Shown: positions 33,154-44,743 of the stretch, piece after piece
Layout: each line of letters begins with the position of its first letter
Position numbering within the stretch: position 1 is the stretch's first letter
Assembly: GCA_964036295.1 (NCBI GenBank)
Contig: OZ038462.1
Span: 11,828,440-11,892,439, forward strand
From: Plumapathes pennacea
Taxonomy: Eukaryota; Cnidaria; Anthozoa; Antipatharia; Myriopathidae
DNA: 64,000 nucleotides
Direction of reading: 5' to 3'
Translations under genes and position numbers: made by a program
The notes under the pieces: generated by a model
The model's input: the letters and a program-made list of their open reading frames with translations, nothing else
What the model was told of the DNA's origin: nothing
Databases searched by the model: none

Positions 33154-33696
33154 ATGGCCACTGGATACGGGATTCCACCGCCGAATCCTCTGCAGCTGGA
33201 CGACCCAAACGCTGCAGTAAACTGGAGAAAGTGGAAAGTTGCTTGGGAAAATTACGAACTGGCGACCGGTGTCGCCGAGAAACCAGAAAACATCCGAGTT
33301 GCCTTGCTGTGAGCGGTCATTGACGAAGAGGCAAACAAAGTCTTTGAGATGTTTGTATTTGAGAATGGCGACGACAAGAGGAAAATCGAACCCGTATTGG
33401 CCAAGTTTGATGAGTACTGTGAGCCAAGAAAGAACTGTGTTTATAATAGTTTCAAGTTTCACAGCTCGTGCCAAGGATCAGACGGAATCAACACGTATGT
33501 CACAAAACTACGGACCTTGGTGCGACAGTGTGATTTTGGTCCCAAAGAAACGATGATTCGGGACCGCTTGGTTATTGGAGTGAGAGACGACAAACTTCGA
33601 GAATGCCTTCTACAACAGAATGATCTGATGCTCCAGAAGGCCCTTGAGATGGCTCAAAGAAACGCAGAGCCAGTTGAAAATAATCGCAGGAAGTGA
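33154..33696 (+). pseudogene. Gypsy gag, capsid part
   Basis: Starts at ATG 33154 shortly after the primer-binding site and reads MATGYGIPPP..., then NWRKWKVAWENYE, the helical capsid-like region typical of this Gypsy clade. An in-frame TGA at 33310 (codon 53) interrupts it; the same frame then runs to 33696. The zinc knuckles follow in the +1 frame. Confidence 0.8.
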
Positions 33697-35824
33697 AATG
33701 GTGCATTTTGCCGTGAAACAACGATCAAAACAAGAGGGCGAACCCAGCACAAACCAAGCAGCGTGGAAAGGAAACTCGCATCCATCACCTCAAAACCCCA
33801 ACAAGGAATGCAATTACTGTGGCGGTAGACACGCACCCAAGAAAGAGGCATGCTATGCATTTGGCAAGAAGTGCAATAATTGTGGCCTGCTCAACCACTT
33901 CGCAAAAAAATGCCATAAATGCAAGGTTCACCACGTCCAAACAACAGAGGAGGGTGACACCTACTACGTCAATTACATGCAAGGATCAAGTGAAGATGCA
34001 AAAATCACGTTTAAGGTCGAAGGAAAGGCGGATGTGGTCTTCCAGATCGACACAGGAACGACGTGCAACATCCTGCCATTCAGTATGTACACCAAGTTGA
34101 CAGGAGACACGACCAGCGTGAGGTTAGAACACTCCTCGGCGCGCTTGGTCATGCATAACCAGTCTGCGGAAAAGGCTCGGGGCAAAACACACCTCAGATT
34201 GGAACGCAACAGATGCACACAGGCTCCTTTTCATTGTGGTCCTACGACACCATACCCCTGATTGGAAAGAGGGCAAGCAAAGGTATGGGGCTAATCAAAA
34301 TCCTGCAAAGCGACCAAGTGCATACGGTCACAGAAGAAAACCATGCGAACCCAACCCAACCAGAACATAAGAGCGCAAAGGTGCCTGACATGGATCTGCA
34401 CGACAATATCCTGAACAAGTACCAGGATGTCTTCACTGGGGTCGGTGAACTCCAGAGCAAATACAGCATTGAGCTACAAGACGACGCATCGCCAGTCATA
34501 CATGCACCGCGCAAAGTCCCAGTGCCACTCAGAGAAAGCCTCAAAACACAACTCGATCGCATGGTTAGCCGACTCATGGGTGTCAAGTCTAGTAGTGGTC
34601 AAGAAAAAGAACGGTGGGGTTCGAATTTGCTTAGACCCCAAGGACTTGAACAAAGTAATCAAACGATCTCACTACCTGTTACCCACAATCGAGGAGGTGG
34701 CCACACGCTTAACCAAAGCAAAAGTGTTTACAGTGCTTGATGCCAAGTGTGGATTTTGGCATGTTAGGCTTGACAAGCGATCCAGCTACCTTACAACATT
34801 CAACACCCCCTTTGGGCGGTATAGATGGCTGCAAATGCCATTTGGCATAAACAGCGCCCCAGAGATCTGGCAACGGAAGATGCACGAAGTCATTGAAGGC
34901 CTTCATCACACAGAAGTGATTGCTGACAACTTCCTGGTATGCAGCGTTGGTGACACACTGCAAGAAGCAATTGCAGACCATGACCTCCACCTGGAAGAAC
35001 TTCTGCAGCGAGCAAGAGCGTGCAACCTATGCTTAAACCCAGAAAAGATTCAGCTGAGAAGACAACAGGTGCCCTTCATCAGACACCTCCTGACAGACAA
35101 AGGGCAGGTGGCCAACCCAGAGAAAGTTAGAGCCGTGGTGGAGATGGAGACGCCCACAGACGTAAAGGCACTGATGCGATTCCTGGGCATGGTGAATTAC
35201 CTGGCCAAGTTCACGCCCCATCTCTCACAAGCTTGTGAGCCTCTAAGAGCATTGACGCACAAGGGAATTGAGTGGTCATGGTTACATCAGCACCAACAAG
35301 CATTTGACGAGGTGAAGAGAGCGATCACCAGGACTCCAGTCTTGCAGTACTATGATGCACAGAAAGAGGTTACATTGCAGTGCGATGCATCCCAAGATGG
35401 CCTGGGTGCTTCACTGTTGCAAGAGGGCAAACCAGTTGTGTTTGCTTCACGAGCGTTAACATCAGCTGAGCGCAACTATGCACAGATCGAGAAGGAACTG
35501 TTAGCCGTAGTGTTCACGGCTGACAAGTTTGATCAGTACATCTACAGAAGACCAGATACGGTGGAAAGTGACCACAAGCCTCTCGAGGCCATCTGGAAGA
35601 ACCCCATACAAACTGCACCGAAGCGGCTGCAGCAGATGTTACTGCGCCTCCAAAAGTACGACCTGACCATTGGATACAAGAAAGGAGAGCTCATGTACAT
35701 CGCAGACACGCTGCGCAGAACAGAGCCGATCATGAGAGCAGCTTCCAGGAACATGAAGAATTCTGCCACCACATCGCAGCAATGGACACAACAGAAGACA
35801 TGCCGGTGGCCCGCAACTGTCTAG
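33644..35824 (+). pseudogene. Gypsy zinc knuckle, protease, reverse transcriptase, RNase H
   Basis: 33644-34261: Cys-rich nucleocapsid (CNYCGGRH, CNNCGLLNHFAKKC) then the aspartic protease site FQIDTGTTCNILP. The frame shifts near 34230 and again near 34570. Reverse transcriptase: VRICLDPKDLNK, FTVLDAKCGFWHV, MPFGINSAPEIWQ, and an active-site box that reads VIADNFLV where IADD/YVDD is normal. RNase H: LQCDASQDGLGASL, VFASRALTSAE, NYAQIEKELLAVV. The frame closes at 35824 and the linker continues in another frame from about 35782. The Asp-to-Asn change would by itself abolish polymerase activity. Confidence 0.9.
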
Positions 35825-37191
35825 AAGACATTCGCCGAGAAACAGCCAAGGACTATGAGCTACAGCAGCTGATACAAGTGATCGATCGTGGTTGGCCAGA
35901 CAAACTGAAAGCTGGACCAGTGGGAGTGTGGCCCTACTTCACACTTCGGGCTGAGCTCTCGTTCAGAAACAGCTTAGTCTTCAAGGGAGACAACATCATA
36001 ATACCATCATCACTGTGAAAGGCCATGCTCGAGAAAATCCACTACACCCACCTGGGAGCAGAAGGATGCCTGCGACGAGCCCGGGAGATTTTTTACTGGC
36101 CACGCATGAATGCCGAGATGAGGGATTACATTGCCAAGTGCAGCACATGCAACACCTTCAAGCCAGAGCAGTGCAAAGAAACCCTAATGTCACATGAAGT
36201 GCCAGACAGACCATGGACCAAAGTCGCGACAGACATTTTCATGTTTGACCGAAAGGAGTACCTAATCACGGTTGATTACTACTCTAATTTTTGGGAGGTT
36301 GAACTCTTAACTAGCACGACGTCACTGGCTGTCATCAACAAGCTACGAAAGCTTTTCTCGACCCACGGAATTCCAGAAACCATGGTCTCAGACAACGGCC
36401 CACAGTATGCAAGCGAGGAGTTCAAGAAGTTCGCAGAGCAGTGGGAGTTTCAACACATCACATCTTCGCCACTACACGCCCAGTCCAACGGAAAAATCGA
36501 GAATGCCGTTGGGACCTGTAAGATGATCATGCAGAAAGCCAAAGCAGCGAAAACGGATGTCTATCTGGCCATTCTGGACTTCAGAAACACACCAACAGAG
36601 AGCACTGGCACTTCACCAGTGCAGAAGATGTATGCCCGAAGAACCCGCTCACTACTTCCACTGTCGCAGAACCAGCTACAGACAGCTGCCGTGCCAAATG
36701 CCAAGCCCAAGCTAGAGGCTGCAAGAGCCAAGCAGGCCCTATATTACAACAGGGGAGCCAAGGCACTACCTGGACTACAACCAGGGGATCCCATCCGCAT
36801 GTGCCTGCCAGGCGCAAAGACCTGGACACTGGGAAAGGTACTCTACCAGGCCGGGCCCCAATCCTACAGAGTAGAATGCAGTGGCAACCGGTATCGACGC
36901 AACCGACGCCAACTAAGAGGGACAGCAGAATCCCTGCCGCTGGAAACACGAGAGGTCTTTGACAGACAGCAGGAGGGAGAGCCAGGAGATGACAAGGAGA
37001 ACCAAGCTATTCCTGACAGTGCAACTGTGCCAACCGTACCAACTGTGCCAACAGCACCGTCGGCACCAACTGTGACAACAGTACCAACTGTGCCGACAGC
37101 ACCAAGGAGTGATAACATTGCAACCAGAGTGTCTAGGCGTGGCAGGCGGCCACACCAACCATCTCGATTTAAATACTTTGAGATGGAGTGA
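35782..37191 (+). pseudogene. Gypsy integrase
   Basis: The frame from 35782 is interrupted by one TGA at 36016 and then runs open to 37191 (388 codons). HHCC zinc domain (HYTHLGAEGC, CSTCNTFKP), catalytic Asp in VATDIF, Asp in VSDNGPQYAS, Glu in SNGKIENAV, then a basic C-terminal domain and a short Thr/Val/Pro tandem repeat (PTVPTVPTAP, about 37020-37110). All three catalytic residues are present. Confidence 0.9.
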
Positions 37192-37264
37192 ACATTTGTC
37201 TCAACAATAGGATTGTCTGTTTAGTTCATGTTGTATGATTTATTGGCCCTGTTTTATTTTGTAT

Positions 37265-37275
37265 GAGAGAAAGGA
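37265..37275 (+). promoter_or_regulatory. Gypsy polypurine tract
   Basis: GAGAGAAAGGA lies immediately before the 3' LTR start, as expected for the plus-strand primer. Confidence 0.65.
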
Positions 37276-37446
37276 TGTGAGAAGACTGGATCGAGTCTCA
37301 ACCTTATTAGGATTTTGAACTTGAGTGACAGCTCAACTTGACACGTGGTCACGGACCACCGAGGTCGGCTTTTGTTTTGCTCGCTTTGACTGTGATTTAT
37401 ATCTTGTTGTGTTCCACTCGTCTTGACGAATAAACGTCTCATTACA
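37276..37446 (+). repeat. Gypsy 3' LTR
   Basis: Begins TGTGAGAA and ends ATTACA. It matches the 5' LTR but lacks about 35 bp near its 3' end. Confidence 0.8.
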
Positions 37447-37489
37447 TTCACATGTGCATCCTAATAAATTCATTCATTGGTATTTTGCA

Positions 37490-38030
37490 GGTCAAAAAGA
37501 ATTGCTGGGATACATCCAGAGTCTCACCAATGAAAAAGCCATTCAAGGAACGCCTACTTTGACTGCCTCTTTCAGACAAACAGTGCAGACATAAGAATAG
37601 TATGTTTCCACTCTTTCTACAGGACCCAATTTAAACAATTGGAGCAGAACAAAAAGCTGGTCAAAATGACACAATATAAGACAAGTACGAAGTTTGGCAG
37701 AACATCACTATCAACAAAAAGACCATAATCACTGAGGCAGCTGGCAAATTGCCATTCAAGGAAAATGTTGACATCACCACCATCAACAGTTTGGTCAACA
37801 TGGAAATATTTACGATCAAGGCCAAAGTTTTCCAAATCAGTGGTACCAAACAAACCATTACACATTCCGGCAACTTAAAACGTCAGACAGGATATTTAGT
37901 TGATCCAACCGGCTGTGTAAAAAGTTTTTTGGGAGAAATTTGCCAAAATTGTTGAGCAAAACAAAACCTACTGGTTCCAAAACGTAAAAGTAAAGACAGA
38001 TGCAGAAGTATACATCAACACCGCTTGAAC
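37490..38030 (+). pseudogene. RPA-like OB-fold relic
   Basis: Fragments in several frames: LLGYIQSLTNEKA (about 37500), FKQLEQNKKLVKM (about 37630), then an OB-fold stretch MEIFTIKAKVFQISG, GYLVDPTGCVK and TYWFQNVKVKT ending near 38027. The order mirrors the RPA-like gene at 26751 (AYVHQLSPIK, VCFSPEKHK, DDSGSIRVVLW). Multiple stops are present. It lies just upstream of the DDE-like relic, hinting that both came from one element. Confidence 0.6.
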
Positions 38031-38166
38031 AGGTTCAGTGGTTGCGAAGCATTTACGGTAAAGTGCCAATTGCTGTTCCACAAGACCTGCCTGGATTAGC
38101 AGTTGAAACTATCAGAGCCAAACTAGTTGAATAGTGGCATTGAGCAACTGAAGTGTGACAAAAAAA

Positions 38167-40650
38167 AGAAAGTAGGGCAGCCCTGGGCGCAGTAAAGTCA
38201 CTTGCTTTTGGTGAGGTGGTAAAATCAAAGAGACTTGCATCAACTGTATCAAAGCTTGTTTCTTTGGATAGGCGTGGCATCAGTGAGGCATAAAGTACAG
38301 ATTCCAGGTACTTCAGGGAGATGAGCCAAGCTGGTTGGCCACAAAGAGAAAGCCAAGAATTGACTCAGTCAATGAAGAGGTGAAGCAGACCATCTGTCAT
38401 TTCTGGACTTTTGAGGCAAGCAGGCCAACTGGCGATAAAAAGGATCTTGTCCGAAAGTGAGTAGGTCCTAAGCAGTACCTGGAGCACCCGAAGCATGTCT
38501 TAGAGCAGACGCAAAGTGAGGCATTTTTCAACTTTCGTGCACAAAATCCAGAGATAGAAATTTCACAACGCAAATTTGAACAATTAAAGCCTTACTTCGT
38601 GAAAGCAGCTAGAGAAAGAGACAGGCGGTCCTGTCTGTGCCGAAAACATGAGGAAGCAAGACTGGTCTTCAACGAGTGCATGAAGTTCAGAAAGAACATG
38701 TTGAAAGAAGCTGCTCGTGCTGACAATCCACCAGTGCCTTCATCACTCACAGAAGCTGTGGATCTGACTCTCTGCCCAAAGCCTGAAGGGAGTGATTTCC
38801 ACAAGTTTTGCTGCATAAACAGAACGTGTGACAACTGTGGAATACGTCTTTTTGAGATTCTACCGGAAGAAAACTCTGAGAATAACTCGGTCAGGTGGAG
38901 GCAATTCAACTACGTGGCATCATCTGGGGAACAGCAGAAGATCATGCTTGTGCAAAAGGAAACACCACCAAAGGAACTTTTCCAGTACTTCGTCAAGCTG
39001 CTACACACCTACCCACATCACCAGTTTATGGCCCTCTGGCAGAGAAAGCAGCTTGACAATCAACTGGAAAATCTCCTGCTCAGACATGTGGTCTGTATTC
39101 ACAACTATTCAGAAAGCTATGCTTGCAGGGGACAGAATGAGATCCAGTCCCAGTACTTCGATGTTAACAAGGCTAGCCTCCACATCACAGTTTTGTTCTG
39201 CCATGCCACCATGGAAGCTGATGGTAAGGACAGCACTGCTGAAGAACCGGCCGTTATCAAGGAGCATGTTTTCGTGATCAGTGATGATCCAGTGCAGGAT
39301 TTCCACTCCATACATCATGCACAAGCACTTATCTTCATTCAAGAAGAAAATCAAACAGAATTTTATTGAAAATTACTAATATTGTCCTTTCTCTGCATTG
39401 CTACTTTTGAGATAATGATGCCATTTTGTTAGCTATTTATTGTACTTTACTGGTAATCGGTATATTGTGTGTGTGCCCGACCTAAACATTTACCACATTT
39501 TTGTCAACTGGCTACCCGACATTTTTAACCCTGAGGTTATTACGGGATGCCAATACCCCTGTATTCTTTGATATATTTAATAATTGTAAACTTTTTTTTT
39601 TTTTTTTAAGTCTGGGGTAAAAATAAAAGGTTGTTGTTGTTGTTGTTGCAAAATACCTTACCCAAGACCTGAAGGCAACAGTGAAGCAGATGCACTATTT
39701 CACTGATGGCTGTGCAGCACAATACAAGTCACGGCACTGCATTGGGGACCTTTCATGCTCTGTGTTCGACTATGGCTTTCCGGTGCAGCGGAACTACTTT
39801 GAGATGTCCCATGCAGAAGGGGAGCAGGACGCTGCAGGCTCCCATGTAAAACAACAAGCCTCCCTTGCCGTGATTCGTGGAAGAGCCAACATCACAAATG
39901 TCACGCAGCTCTGCGATTATCTGACAGCAAACTTCTCAAAGCCTGCGCAGTCTTCATTCCCTTCCCGCTCAAGCGCGGTGAGCCTGAAGAGGAGACTGTT
40001 TTATTACGTTCCAGCAGAAGGAGGAGCTGTTCCACGAAAAACAAGGTGGCCGCAGATTCAACGCCATCAAAGGCATCTGGAAGTTACACTCTGTGATCAC
40101 TTTTCCCCAGCAACTGAAGGTCCTTGTCAGGCAGCACTCCTGCTACTGTGGGGAATGTCTGTATGGAAACTATCGTGCTTGTAACAATAAGGATCTTGTC
40201 GACGAGTTTGAAGAAGTTAAGTTACAGAGAGAGGCATCCACTGCAGTAACACGGTCACAAGAACAGCAGGAGAAGATCGAACCAGTTCACCTGCACATTG
40301 CAGATCTTGTTAATAAGGACAGAATCATAGCCATTGCCGCAGAGGAAGATGCTTCCTATGACTATTATCTTATGAAGGTGACAAGTGATGGCCTTGTTGT
40401 TTTAATGAGTGACGAAACTGATGACTATGGCTCTCCATTTCAAGCTGGCAACACAGTTTTAAAGGGCATTTTTTTCCTGAGGCACAACTTGATTGATATG
40501 ACTTATAAGCTTGATGTTAAGAAGAAGTCGATTGTTTATGCCAGTACTGTTCATTATGTGTGCTCAGAACTTAAAAAGAAGGGAAGAGGACATAGTGAAG
40601 TTTACCAGGTTCCAATGGATGTCCACGAGGACATAATTGCATCATTGTAA
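38167..40650 (+). pseudogene. Unnamed DDE-like transposase relic
   Basis: A long protein in pieces. 38167-38380: VKSLAFGEVVKSKRLASTV, DRRGISEA. 38345-39330: ICHFWTFEASRPTGDKKDLV, then after a TGA at 38458 an open frame with RDRRSCLCRKHEEA, Cys pairs (CCINRTCDNCG) and HNYSESYACRGQNEIQ. 39650-40040: MHYFTDGCAAQYKSRHC and FEMSHAEGEQDAAGSHVK. 40040-40650 (next frame): RQHSCYCGECL and a C-terminal globular domain. The Asp of FTDGCA and acidic residues of SHAEGEQDAAG look like DDE catalytic positions. A roughly 310-bp insertion splits it at 39337-39648. I have seen related unnamed proteins in cnidarians but know no family name. Confidence 0.55.
39337..39648 (+). mobile_element. Short retroposon 3' end with (TTG)n tail
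   Basis: Interrupts the DDE-like frame: host coding sequence stops near 39337 and resumes near 39649. The insert is AT-rich, has a T-run (39592-39608), AATAAAAGG and ends in (TTG)n at 39632-39648, the kind of tail used by several non-LTR families. No target duplication could be fixed. Confidence 0.55.
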
Positions 40651-40726
40651 ACCAAGTTTCAAAACAAGGACATGCCCAGCTTTTGATCTTTAAATAAACA
40701 CTGGAACAAACAATTCAAAATGAGTT

Positions 40727-40803
40727 GAAAAAGAACAAGGGTCATAGTCAAATTTTTCAAGTTGATTTTGATATGCACAAAGACATAATCGCTTCATTGT
40801 AGT
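40727..40803 (+). repeat. Duplicate of the last 26 codons of the DDE-like relic
   Basis: Reads ELKKNKGHSQIFQVDFDMH then KDIIASL and stop, a diverged copy of ELKKKGRGHSEVYQVPMDVH with EDIIASL and stop just upstream (40569-40650). Confidence 0.7.
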
Positions 40804-41100
40804 TTTAAATATTGTATTTGGTGCATCAAGATCTGAAGTTATCAGAAACTCTGGAGAGAACGCATGAAATGTGTGAACATTAATGGTGACTCAGCCCACA
40901 AAGCATTATGGGTAAAACCAAAAATCCAGAATACTTGGCAAATACCAAAAAAAAAAATTTTTCTTGAGTACACATAAAATCTTTGTAAATAATGTAATTA
41001 AGGTTGCTTTGAAACAATTTTGGATTTTAAGGGCATGTTACACAATTGTACATCAATACCATGCTACTGATCAAAATAATAATTGTACAAATTAATGTAC

Positions 41101-41565
41101 TCTTCTTCAGAAGCCATACAGAATCACATTCTGCAGTGGAGCCATGAAAGAAACCGCCAAATTGCAGACAGTTATGACTATGAGGTATCCGCTATGTTGT
41201 ATTACATTTTACACATTCCCCAATTGACCTCCACTGATTTGCCGGGCTTTAGCTGATGATTCCATTAAAAAGTTCTTAATTTATCTATTGTATATAGGCC
41301 CATCACAAGCCTGCAAAGAGGGCAAAGCTTGCACATTGCAGCATCAAGCAGTACAGGTACTGAAGGTACATATGCATTCAGAACAACATTTATTTTTGCC
41401 AAGATCTCTCCTGAATGTGTGCATGATTTTTCAGATTACAAAATTTACATGAAAGACCTGGAGGAAGAACCAAGTGACGAGGAGCCAAGCAGCAATACTG
41501 AGGACATGACTTTATACAGTGCAAGAATTATCATAATGGTTGCTTTAAGTGTCACCTCATTTTAG
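41101..41565 (+). other. Unassigned exon-like segments
   Basis: Three short segments look exon-like by their borders: to about 41185 before GTATCC, 41298-41358 between TATAG and GTACTG, and from about 41434 after TTTTTCAG, reading DYKIYMKDLEEEPSDEEPSS. No homology was recognised and the frames are short. It may be the tail of the neighbouring relic. Confidence 0.25.
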
Positions 41566-41884
41566 TTGCTAACTGTAAAACACCACTTATTACCTTTGGC
41601 AAAGGTACTAAAAGTTAAAGTATGTGCCATGGGTAAATACCAAATGTTAACACTATTGGCAAAGGTCCTTCTTCATGAGGCTTACATATGTGTCAAAGGT
41701 GTGGATTCCCAAACTATAAGTACATAAAATGAGATCAAGTAGTAGAGAGGCCAATTATCAGCATACCTAATGGTTATAAGTAGTTAAGTAACTTAATTGT
41801 AGCTATTTTAGCAATAGTTATTGTCCTATAAAGAAGACAGTTTGTTTAAATGCATTAAATAAATAGATTTCTGTTGGGTTACCC

Positions 41885-42180
41885 TGAATTGCTGGCTCTC
41901 TGAGTTACCATTACTGGAATCCTGTCATCAAACATTGGTGGCTCTCTGAGCCACCATAAATTATTGGAGTCCTGGCCCCCAACATTGGTGGCTCTTTTAA
42001 ATACCATTTTTGGAATCTTATCTGCCAATATTGGTGGCTCTCTGAGATACCATTATTGGAATCCTGGATCCCAATATTGGTGGCTCTCTGAGCTACCATT
42101 ATTGGAACCCTGGCCCCCAACATTGGTGGCTCTCTGAGATACCATCATTGGAAACCAGTCTCCCAACATTGGTATTCAAT
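41885..42180. repeat. 58-bp tandem repeat
   Basis: Five to six units with ATTGGTGGCTCTCTGAG, ATACCATTATTGGAATCCTG and a CCCCCAAC joint. Confidence 0.9.
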
Positions 42181-42329
42181 TTTCATGTACCAATGTTGGA
42201 AAACATAACCGTTTCCCAAGGTTGGGATTCTTACTGGTTTACCAATGATATTCCTGTGACATACCATGCAAGTTCCAATGATACCCCAACTTTGGAATCT
42301 CATTTTTTTTCCTGTGATTCTGGTACAAT

Positions 42330-44740
42330 TTAATTAAATGGCCTGAATACTCGGCAAAGACCACAATTACGTAGCTGCCCGTCAACTCTCAGTGTAACGA
42401 AGTCAATATTGGGAAGGTACAAGTCAGAAAAATATGTTTTGACGTGGAAAGTAGTGTTGGTGGCAGGCGAAGACAACACACAACATCACGTCGAGCGGGC
42501 AGTGCAGAAATAATCGTGTGACGATTGTCCACCGTAAGCTACAATAATGTTCTTTCGAAATAGTCATAATGTGCCATGATCTGTCACACAATACTGACGT
42601 ACATTTCGACAATGCAGTCATGCGAGTAAGAATTTAACTCAACAATATAACTTAGGTACAACGGAACACAAACAAAATTGACAGAACAAAAGGTTTGATA
42701 CTGATAAACAGTCAAGGCCATTTGAATAAATCTGTACATTTAAGGAAAAAGAGAAGTTACTCTTTTATTACACAACATGAGCATGAAAGTCCCATGTAAC
42801 GCGTAACACAAATCGTTTCAAAAATGCATTAAAGCGAAATGATCTGTGTATTTTTAACAGCAGGTCATTGATATTTGGCTGGGATAATCATAAGGATAAA
42901 GTAAACATCTTACGAGTGAAAAAAGTAAGAAATAAACAGTGAGCACTATCGGAAAAACACATGACAAATCTGTAACGCTTCCTGTCCGCACGGAAGAATC
43001 CAATGTTTGATATTCCCTAAGAAATGACTAGTGTGTTTTTTGGTGATTAAAATACGACAAAAGTAATGCTCGTGTCCACAGCAAACACCAGTGAAAGGAT
43101 CACTGAAAGTCCAACAAGTTCATCGGCTTACTGGTCGTTTAGTTCGTTCCCATCATATTTACAGTAAGCGTAAACAAACATAAACAAACGCATTTTTTGC
43201 TGTACTATTCGCTTAAGCGGTGTCCTATTGAACTTTCCTTATGAAGTTCAAATGCTCATAAACATTCAGCAGCGGAAATTTTGCTCAGTTCGATTCATCT
43301 GCTTCTGAGAAACCCTGCAGTATTCGCGTCACCACCACACTACAGTGTTCGGTTGTCACAGCGTACGAACATGCCACGAAAGAATAACCCAGCCAACACA
43401 AAGCACAAACTGTGTTTTTGCATGGATGATCTTCCTGCAACTGCAACATAGCATTCAATGTACAGTTCCATCCCCATCGACATTGGCAGCAAAATAATTG
43501 AAATGTAACGCGTTGTTTTTCTGGTGCCAAATTAGGTAACGCCGCGCCACTAAAAAGATTGTGTTGAAATGGAGCAAGCGAAAGAAACATGCCTCGAGTA
43601 GCTAATTGGTGGCTGAAAAAGAAAGAGTGAAAAAGAGAGAAAAAAAGGACTTATTATGCAATGAATCGTGAAGAAATTTGAAGAAAGGAAAACATGCGAC
43701 GTAATTTGAGCTCATGTTACGTAAAACGTCATGGTGACTAAAAAAAACGTTGTTTTGTGTTTCTTAAGCAATACTAGAAGATTTTTGACCACGAGTGTAA
43801 TCAAAGACTCAGGCAGAAGGTGCCTGTCAAAATTCACAACAGGACTGCATGTTGATAAAACCACAACCTCCAGGAGCTCTGTTATTTTCCTTGTTTTCTT
43901 TTCTTTTTCCTTTGTTTATTTTGCCATGAAACCCATACCTAGAAACAAACTTTGGATACTTATATCTTCAACGTGGCTCAGTGCATGGACATAAGACTTG
44001 ACACACAAGCTCCTTATTGTAAGAATTTTCGAAGGTGTAAAAATTGTTTAAATCCGAGAGGGTCACTTCAGCCTCCAGTATCACCTTATCATACTTGACT
44101 ACTTTCTGCAGTCAGTTTTAGGGGTACCTGGTACCCGGTTTTGGGATCAATAATTTGATTTGGGCCATACACATTTCAGGGGTGGCATGCATATGCACTG
44201 CACATTTTTTTCAAACATCAGGGTGGTCACTGCAAGCTGATCATATCCAATAGAGCAGTATCGAACCAGATTGGATAACTGTGTGTCATGTGAGTACATG
44301 TTCATTAACTCAACTATAGATTCCAGTAGAGTCTTGAATCAGAGAATAGATGCTATATTGTACTAGATACTTGGGAATTAAATTAAGCACTACTGTACTG
44401 TAGCTCACCTTTGGGAGGTTAAAGGGATTCCTGGCACACCAGCCAATATTGGATGCAAGTGTCCCACTTGCTGCATCATAGTGGCAGCACAGAAAGTGGG
44501 AGGGTTGCTTCTGTCCACTACTTAAATTTCATTCCAGGTTTCAACCTAGTAACCTCACTGGTAACCTGTGAAATAAGAAATGTATTTTAACTTCCTGTAT
44601 CCTGTGATTTGGCATTTCACATGAAACAACTTAGTCAAGGGACATGGCTGTCAAGGAGTAGAGCTAGGGATAGATTGGTAAGCTCAAGGCAATATTTGCC
44701 ACAACAAAAATATTGAAATGACATCTCTTACAGTAGCTTT
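42330..44740. other. Unassigned non-coding stretch
   Basis: No convincing gene, inverted repeat or tandem array was seen. Short open frames on both strands lack motifs. Confidence 0.5.
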
Positions 44741-44743
44741 ATA

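Larger units (their letters stand above)
32883..37446 (+). mobile_element. Ty3/Gypsy LTR retrotransposon, disabled
   Basis: Both LTRs, primer-binding site, gag, pol and polypurine tract are present in canonical order. Coding parts are split by two in-frame stops and several frameshifts, and the reverse-transcriptase active site is altered. LTR copies are similar (a roughly 35-bp stretch present in the left copy is absent from the right). The 5-bp flanks (TTATT and TTCAC) do not match, so the target duplication has decayed or the ends are slightly off. Confidence 0.88.

Noticed and set aside
43285..43590. Cys-containing 101-aa minus-strand frame
   Set aside because: No motif, no splice context and no neighbouring element.
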